From an uncultured Bacteroidales bacterium (GTDB taxonomy: Bacteria > Bacteroidota > Bacteroidia > Bacteroidales > UBA3663): a stretch of DNA of 11,800 bases. Both the position numbers and the translations under genes were made by a program. The first letter of the stretch is position 1, and each line of letters begins with the position of its first letter. Shown one piece after another: positions 7,780 to 11,800 of the stretch. Where the stretch lies: assembly GCA_905236195.1 (NCBI GenBank), contig CAJOOX010000190.1, forward strand, positions 1 to 11,800, read 5' to 3'. The notes beneath the pieces are model-generated. The model saw only the letters and a list, made by a program, of their open reading frames with translations, had not been told where the DNA came from and searched no databases.

Positions 7780-8616
7780 ATGTCGAAAAAAATAGCCATC
7801 ATCAATGATTTTTCCGGATTCGGACGCTGTTCCATTTCCGTGATTCTCCCCATCGTCAGTCATCTTGGGGTGCAGGGCTGTGCGTTGCCGACGGCTATAT
7901 TTTCGAACCATACGGGCTTTCCCTCTTTCTGGCACGAAGACGAAACGCGCAACATGCCCTCCTACATCGCCGAATGGAAGAAACTCGATCTGAGGTTCGA
8001 CGCCATCATGTCGGGATTCCTCGGTTCTGCACGTCAGATCGGTATCGTGGAAGACTTTTTCCGTTCGTTCCACAAACGCGGAACCCGCTATGTCGTAGAT
8101 CCCGTTATGGGTGACAACGGTCATTTCTATCCGACGATTACCCCCCGGTTGGCCAAGGACCTGAAACGTCTCGTGGCTTATGCCGACATTCTCACACCCA
8201 ATATCACCGAGGCCTGTCTCCTCACCGGAACGCCCTACCAGCAGGTGTGGAGACGTTCGGAGTTGGACGAGATTGCCCAAAAACTGCACGACCTGGGTGC
8301 CAAAGACCTTGTCATTACGGGCATCCGGATAGGCGAGAACTGGATTGGAAATGCGGTCTATCCGCATGGCGGAAACCTGACTATGCAGCGACAGCATTTG
8401 GTCAATCAGATGCGTTCCGGTACGGGCGATGTTTTCGCTGCGGTGATTGGAGCGGATGTGGTCAACGGTGTGCCTTTTGCCAAGAGTGTGAAACGTGCCT
8501 CCCGATTCGTGGCCCAATGTCTGATTGAAACGTCCAAAAGTAATGAACCCACCACCAATGGAGTGGATTTCGAACTCGTGCTGCCGCGCCTTTCCAAAGG
8601 CGTCAGAGGCAGATAA
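7780..8616 (+). CDS. pdxK: Pyridoxal/pyridoxamine kinase (ribokinase-like fold)
   Basis: The 278-residue cytosolic enzyme phosphorylates pyridoxal, pyridoxamine or pyridoxine with ATP in the vitamin B6 salvage pathway. Visible family marks are the N-terminal IAIINDFSGFGRCS segment that lines the vitamin pocket, SNHTGFPSFW at 42-51, DPVMGDNG at 107-114, TPNITEA at 139-145, and the anion-hole/catalytic GTGD at 214-217 with Asp217 as the presumed base. Length matches the family. A longer in-frame start at TTG 7741 is unlikely because it overlaps the promoter -33 box and lies before the conserved N terminus. The gene is divergent from the glycan operon and 88 bases before feoAB; it seems to be a single-gene unit with its own promoter, with no functional link to either neighbour. 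PdxK and PdxY cannot be told apart safely here. Vitamin kinase is well supported; the HMP-kinase ThiD is less likely given the pocket motif. Confidence 0.9.
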   Translation: MSKKIAIINDFSGFGRCSISVILPIVSHLGVQGCALPTAIFSNHTGFPSFWHEDETRNMPSYIAEWKKLDLRFDAIMSGFLGSARQIGIVEDFFRSFHKRGTRYVVDPVMGDNGHFYPTITPRLAKDLKRLVAYADILTPNITEACLLTGTPYQQVWRRSELDEIAQKLHDLGAKDLVITGIRIGENWIGNAVYPHGGNLTMQRQHLVNQMRSGTGDVFAAVIGADVVNGVPFAKSVKRASRFVAQCLIETSKSNEPTTNGVDFELVLPRLSKGVRGR

Positions 8617-8635
8617 TTCGGCCCTTTTCCGACGG

Positions 8636-8653
8636 ATACCCATTATTGGGTAT
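8636..8653 (+). promoter_or_regulatory. Palindrome touching the feoAB promoter, candidate operator
   Basis: ATACCCA at 8636-8642 and TGGGTAT at 8647-8653 are perfect 7-bp inverted arms around TTAT. The right arm overlaps the possible -33 element (8652-8655) of the feoAB promoter, where a bound protein could block RNA polymerase. It does not resemble the classical Fur box or the DtxR/MntR consensus as I know them. A weak terminator for the kinase gene is the alternative, but no real T-run follows. Confidence 0.4.
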
Positions 8654-8683
8654 TGTTTGCCATGAAAATTTGGTGTATCTTTG
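8652..8683 (+). promoter_or_regulatory. Promoter of feoAB
   Basis: TATCTTTG at 8676-8683 is an exact match to the Bacteroidota -7 consensus. Upstream, ATTG at 8652-8655 has the usual 20-base spacing, and a perfect TTTG at 8656-8659 has a short 16-base spacing. Transcription would begin near 8690, giving a leader of about 15 bases. There is no Shine-Dalgarno before the ATG at 8705. Confidence 0.65.
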
Positions 8684-8704
8684 CATCCGATAAAAAGCAA
8701 ATAA

Positions 8705-11089
8705 ATGAATAATCAGAAGATTTTGAGCCTTAGCCAATTGCCGAGAGGACAATGGGCTGTGATTGCCAAAGTAGGAGGAGAGGGTGCTTTACGTCAGCAC
8801 TTTCTCGACATGGGTATTCTGCCTGAGACTGAGGTGAGGGTCGTGAAATATGCCCCGATGGGCGACCCCATGGAGATTGAGATCCACGGCTACGAACTGT
8901 CGCTGCGTCGGGAAGATGCAGCCTGCATAGAGGTTGTGAAAGCCGACAATGCCGCCGGGAAGAAGCCTGCTGCCGACAATAGGAATTTTCAGATTGAACC
9001 GGAATACGAGATGGAGCATCCGGGATTGGGCGAGGGCGGCAAATACCACGACAAAGTAACTGAACATCCCCTGCCGGAGGGAACGCGGCTCACGTTTGCG
9101 CTGGTGGGTAACCAGAATACCGGCAAGACCACACTGTTCAACCAGCTGACCGGCGCCAACCAGCATGTGGGCAATTTCCCCGGCGTGACAGTTGAACAGA
9201 AGAGCGGAACGATTCTCAACCACCACCATACCCGCGTGACCGATTTGCCCGGCATCTACAGTCTGTCACCCTATTCCAGCGAGGAACTTGTGTCGCGGCG
9301 TTTCATTCTCGGCTCCCATCCAAAGGCTCTGATTAATATTGTAGATGCCACCAATATCGAGCGGAATCTCTATCTTACCCTCCAGCTCATGGAACTGGAT
9401 GTTCCGATGGTGCTGGCCCTGAACTTTGTGGATGAGCTGACAGCCAATGAGGGCTCCGTCTATGTGAACGAAATGGAGAAACTCCTGGGCATTCCCTGCG
9501 TCCCCTGTTCGGCCAAGAACGGACAGGGTGTGGAGGAATTGGTCGAACATGCCATCCATGTGGCCAAATATCAGGAGCCGCCCCTGGTGCAGGATTTCTG
9601 CAGCAAGGAAGACCACAGCGGCGCCGTGCATCGCTGCATCCATGCAGTGATGCATCTCATCGAGGATCATGCCCAGAAATATCATATCCCTTTGAGGTTT
9701 GCTGCCTCCAAACTGATTGAGGGCGACAGCGACATCGAAGCCCAGCTCCACATCGACCAGAATGAGAAAGAGACCATCGAACACCTGATTCTGCAGATGG
9801 AGAAAGAGCGCGGTCTGGACCGTTCCGCCGCGATTGCCGACATGAGGTTCTCGTTTATCCGCAAAGTTGTCGCCAAGTGTGTCGTGAAGCCGGAAATTTC
9901 GCTTCAGCGCGTGCGTTCTGAACGTATCGACCGCATCCTGACCGGCAAATGGACCGCCGTTCCGGCCTTTATTGTCATCATGGCGCTTGTCTTCTGGCTG
10001 ACGTTCTTTGTCATCGGAACTCCGCTACAGGATCTCCTGGACGAATGGATCGGCAATTTCAACAGTTGGTTCGGCGACAAGTTGACCCAGTGGAAGGTGA
10101 ACAGTGTGGTCAGGTCGCTCATTGTGGACGGTGTTCTTGCCGGATGCGGCACGGTTGCCTCTTTTGTCCCGCTCATCGTGACCCTCTTCTTCTTCCTCTC
10201 GATGCTGGAAGATTCCGGCTACATGGCCCGCGTGGCGTTTGTGATGGATTCCTTCCTTCGCAAAATCGGACTTTCCGGACGAAGCATCGTACCCATGCTG
10301 ATCGGTTTCGGCTGTTCGGTGCCTGCCGTGATGTCGTCGCGCACCCTTCCTTCCGACCGTGATCGCAAACTGACGATTCTGATGGTGCCGTTTATGTCAT
10401 GCACGGCCAAACTGCCCATCTATGCCTTCTTTTGTGCGGCCTTCTTCCCCGAGCGGGCTTGGCTCATCATGCTCTCCTTATATATAATAGGTATAGTGGT
10501 GGGCGTCCTGTTTGCCCTCTGTTCCAAGAGCACGCTGTTCAAGGGCGAGCCCGTTCCGTTTGTGATGGAATTGCCCAATTACCGGATGCCGGGCCTTAAA
10601 AACACGTTGCGGTTGCTGTGGGACAAAGCACGCGACTTCCTCCAGCGTGCCTTCACGGTCATCTTTCTGGCCACAATTGTCATCTGGTTCCTCCAGACGT
10701 TCGACTTCCGCTTCAATGTGATTGACAACCAGAGCCATTCGATGCTAGCTGTCATTTCGAGCTATATCGCTCCGGTATTCCATCCCTTGGGATTCGGCGA
10801 CTGGCGCATGGCCACAGCCCTGGTGTCGGGCTTCATGGCCAAGGAGAGTGTCGTCTCCACCCTCGAGGTGCTCTACGGAAATTTCGACATCACCGCACTC
10901 CTGTCCACCGCATCGGTTTACTCTTTCCTGGTGTTCTGTCTGCTCTATACACCGTGTGTGGCAGCTATGGCCTCCATTCGCAGGGAACTTGGAGTCCGGT
11001 CGATGCTGGGCATCATTTTCCTGCAATGTGTCATTGCCTGGATAGTATCCTTCTTTGTCTATGAACTGGCAGTCCTGGTTGGCGCTTAG
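8705..11089 (+). CDS. feoB: Ferrous iron transport protein, FeoA-FeoB fusion
   Basis: This 794-residue inner-membrane protein imports Fe(II). Residues 1-78 are a FeoA-type SH3-like domain (LRQHFLDMGILPETEV, DPMEIEIHGYELSLRREDA), joined by a linker of about 48 residues to FeoB. The G domain carries G1 GNQNTGKTT (135-143), switch I NFPGVTVE (157-164), G3 DLPG (180-183), G4 NFVD (240-243) and G5 SAK (269-271). A helical GDI-type region follows to about 405. The membrane part begins at about 418 and holds the two inverted Gate motifs, with LEDSGYMARVAFVMD (501-515), GFGCSVPA (534-541, Cys537), SCTAKLPIY (565-573) and YTPCVAA (748-754, Cys751). A His/Cys-rich stretch lies at 299-327. Fusion of FeoA to FeoB is common in Bacteroidota. 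Its 3' end overlaps the small Cys-rich gene by 29 bases, and both should share the promoter at 8652-8683. An iron-responsive repressor is expected, but its site is not proven. Confidence 0.97.
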   Translation: MNNQKILSLSQLPRGQWAVIAKVGGEGALRQHFLDMGILPETEVRVVKYAPMGDPMEIEIHGYELSLRREDAACIEVVKADNAAGKKPAADNRNFQIEPEYEMEHPGLGEGGKYHDKVTEHPLPEGTRLTFALVGNQNTGKTTLFNQLTGANQHVGNFPGVTVEQKSGTILNHHHTRVTDLPGIYSLSPYSSEELVSRRFILGSHPKALINIVDATNIERNLYLTLQLMELDVPMVLALNFVDELTANEGSVYVNEMEKLLGIPCVPCSAKNGQGVEELVEHAIHVAKYQEPPLVQDFCSKEDHSGAVHRCIHAVMHLIEDHAQKYHIPLRFAASKLIEGDSDIEAQLHIDQNEKETIEHLILQMEKERGLDRSAAIADMRFSFIRKVVAKCVVKPEISLQRVRSERIDRILTGKWTAVPAFIVIMALVFWLTFFVIGTPLQDLLDEWIGNFNSWFGDKLTQWKVNSVVRSLIVDGVLAGCGTVASFVPLIVTLFFFLSMLEDSGYMARVAFVMDSFLRKIGLSGRSIVPMLIGFGCSVPAVMSSRTLPSDRDRKLTILMVPFMSCTAKLPIYAFFCAAFFPERAWLIMLSLYIIGIVVGVLFALCSKSTLFKGEPVPFVMELPNYRMPGLKNTLRLLWDKARDFLQRAFTVIFLATIVIWFLQTFDFRFNVIDNQSHSMLAVISSYIAPVFHPLGFGDWRMATALVSGFMAKESVVSTLEVLYGNFDITALLSTASVYSFLVFCLLYTPCVAAMASIRRELGVRSMLGIIFLQCVIAWIVSFFVYELAVLVGA

Positions 11090-11189
11090 CGTTGTGATTC
11101 TGCTGGTCGCCTTGGTGCTGGGCTTCCGGTTCAAAAAAGACCACCGGTCGGGCGGCCGGTGTGACGGCAACTGCGGCAATTGCCATTGA
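11061..11189 (+). CDS. FeoB-associated Cys-rich membrane protein (42 residues)
   Basis: The ATG at 11061 lies inside the end of feoB in another frame, and the stop TGA is at 11187-11189. The product has one membrane helix at about residues 5-22 (LALSVVILLVALVLG), a basic segment with Arg, Lys and His, and a C-terminal Cys cluster, CDGNCGNC, ending in His. This matches the layout of the small FeoB_associated family found next to feoB in Bacteroidota and Firmicutes: N-terminal helix, short linker, three close Cys. The positive-inside rule puts the Cys tail in the cytoplasm, where it could bind Fe(II) leaving FeoB; that role is inferred and not proven for the family. The 29-base overlap suggests translational coupling. 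The terminator lies 11 bases downstream. Confidence 0.85.
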   Translation: MNWQSWLALSVVILLVALVLGFRFKKDHRSGGRCDGNCGNCH

Positions 11190-11200
11190 TACGCGTTAAT

Positions 11201-11227
11201 AAACCCCGACCGTTTGGCCGGGGTTTT
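11201..11227 (+). terminator. Intrinsic terminator after feoAB and the Cys-rich gene
   Basis: Arms at 11201-11211 and 11216-11226 form an 11-bp stem with one A-C mismatch and a GTTT loop. The centre is four G-C pairs, and the 3' side runs into TTTTGTTGTT. On the other strand the stem is followed by TTTATT, so it may also stop transcripts coming from pyrI. The remainder of the 92-base gap to pyrI shows only a weak imperfect hairpin at 11251-11268. Confidence 0.85.
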
Positions 11228-11281
11228 GTTGTTCGTCTTAATCAGAACATCCGCCTTTTTTAAGGAGGGTAGGGTGAATCT

Positions 11282-11740
11282 TCAGAGCAGTTCAATCTCT
11301 TCGTGCCTCATCACGCGCTCGCAATAGCAGCATCGCAGCGATTTGAGGTCGGCGTCGAACACCTCCATCTTGGTCTGTACGGGCTGATGGTTGGTGATGC
11401 ATTTGGGATTGCTGCATTTCACCACTCCGCGGATAATCTTCGGAAATTTCACATATTTTTTCTCGGCAATCTGATAATTGCGGATGATGTTGAGGGTCAC
11501 ATTCGGGGCAATCACCGCCAGGCGGTTGATTACCTCGTCCGGGAAAAAGCGGTCGGCCACCTTGATGATGCCTTTCTTTCCCAAGGTCTTGCTGTTGAGA
11601 TTGTTGCCGATAGTGATTGCGCTGTCGCACTCGTAAAGCCCGAGAATCTGTACGATTTTGAAGGTGGCTTCGGCGGGAATATGATCGATGACGGTTCCGT
11701 TCTCAATCGCGGAAACTTCCAATTCTTTTTTGTCGCTCAT
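11282..11740 (-). CDS. pyrI: Aspartate carbamoyltransferase regulatory chain
   Basis: The 152-residue protein is the allosteric subunit that binds CTP or ATP and controls PyrB, the catalytic chain that makes N-carbamoyl-aspartate in pyrimidine synthesis. Length is close to the 153 residues of the E. coli protein. The nucleotide-binding domain shows IENGTVIDHIPA (12-23, with Asp19), GKKGIIK (54-60, Lys60) and the lysines near 94-95. The zinc domain has the four expected cysteines: Cys109 and Cys114 in KCSNPKC, and Cys137 and Cys140 in RCCYC. An extra Cys138 sits between the last pair. The domain contacts PyrB, so the holoenzyme type is the pyrBI form. The 60 bases upstream are A-rich on the coding strand and contain no recognisable promoter. 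pyrB is expected just past the window edge in the same direction. Confidence 0.96.
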   Translation of the reverse strand: MSDKKELEVSAIENGTVIDHIPAEATFKIVQILGLYECDSAITIGNNLNSKTLGKKGIIKVADRFFPDEVINRLAVIAPNVTLNIIRNYQIAEKKYVKFPKIIRGVVKCSNPKCITNHQPVQTKMEVFDADLKSLRCCYCERVMRHEEIELL

Positions 11741-11800
11741 AAGGGTTGTTGTTTTCGGGAGTTTTTTTGTCTTTTTTTCGGGATTTCGATATTTCGATAT

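Noticed and set aside
7564..8700. 378-codon minus-strand open frame covering the whole pyridoxal kinase gene
   Set aside because: It is longer than the real gene but in codon register with it, and its product has no family motifs and ends in AT-rich intergenic sequence translated as Lys/Phe runs.
11251..11268. Imperfect hairpin downstream of pyrI as its terminator
   Set aside because: One mismatch in seven pairs and no T-run after it on the minus strand. The hairpin at 11201-11226 is a better shared end.

Overview
The window reads as a Bacteroidota chromosome, most likely from a gut-type member of the Bacteroidales. It has a SusC/SusD pair with typical lipoprotein and TonB-dependent receptor features, TAnnTTTG-type -7 promoter boxes, few Shine-Dalgarno sequences, and a FeoA-FeoB fusion followed by a small Cys-rich protein. 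Genus cannot be fixed from this sequence. Prevotellaceae or Muribaculaceae would fit, but that is inference.

Positions 1-7523, all on the minus strand, form a polysaccharide utilization locus read in the order susC-like (7523-4335), susD-like (4310-2538), a surface glycan-binding lipoprotein in the SusE/SusF position (2523-742), and a glycoside hydrolase family 43 gene cut by the left edge (673-1). The gaps between the first three genes are 24 and 14 bases. A strong GC hairpin followed by five T separates the binding protein from the hydrolase and could throttle expression of the enzyme. The promoter for the locus is probably at about 7607-7638. No regulator, sugar kinase or inner-membrane transporter lies inside the window. 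The GH43 suggests an arabinose- or xylose-containing plant glycan such as arabinan or arabinoxylan.

Positions 7524-7779 are an AT-rich divergent promoter region. To its right on the plus strand is a pyridoxal/pyridoxamine kinase gene (7780-8616), whose promoter sits so close to the ATG that the mRNA is probably leaderless or nearly so. Next comes the ferrous-iron uptake unit: a palindrome and promoter (8636-8683), the feoAB fusion (8705-11089), and an overlapping 42-residue FeoB-associated Cys-rich membrane protein (11061-11189) that closes at a clear terminator (11201-11227).

On the minus strand at the right end is pyrI, the regulatory chain of aspartate carbamoyltransferase (11740-11282); pyrB is expected just outside the window. 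The long open frames opposite susC, susD, the binding protein and the kinase are codon-bias shadows.

The gene content is ordinary. The points most worth a second look are regulatory or architectural: the hairpin inside the glycan operon, the duplicated outer modules of the binding protein, the leaderless kinase mRNA, and the palindrome at the feo promoter. I found no CRISPR array, insertion sequence, tRNA or rRNA, and no convincing new system.
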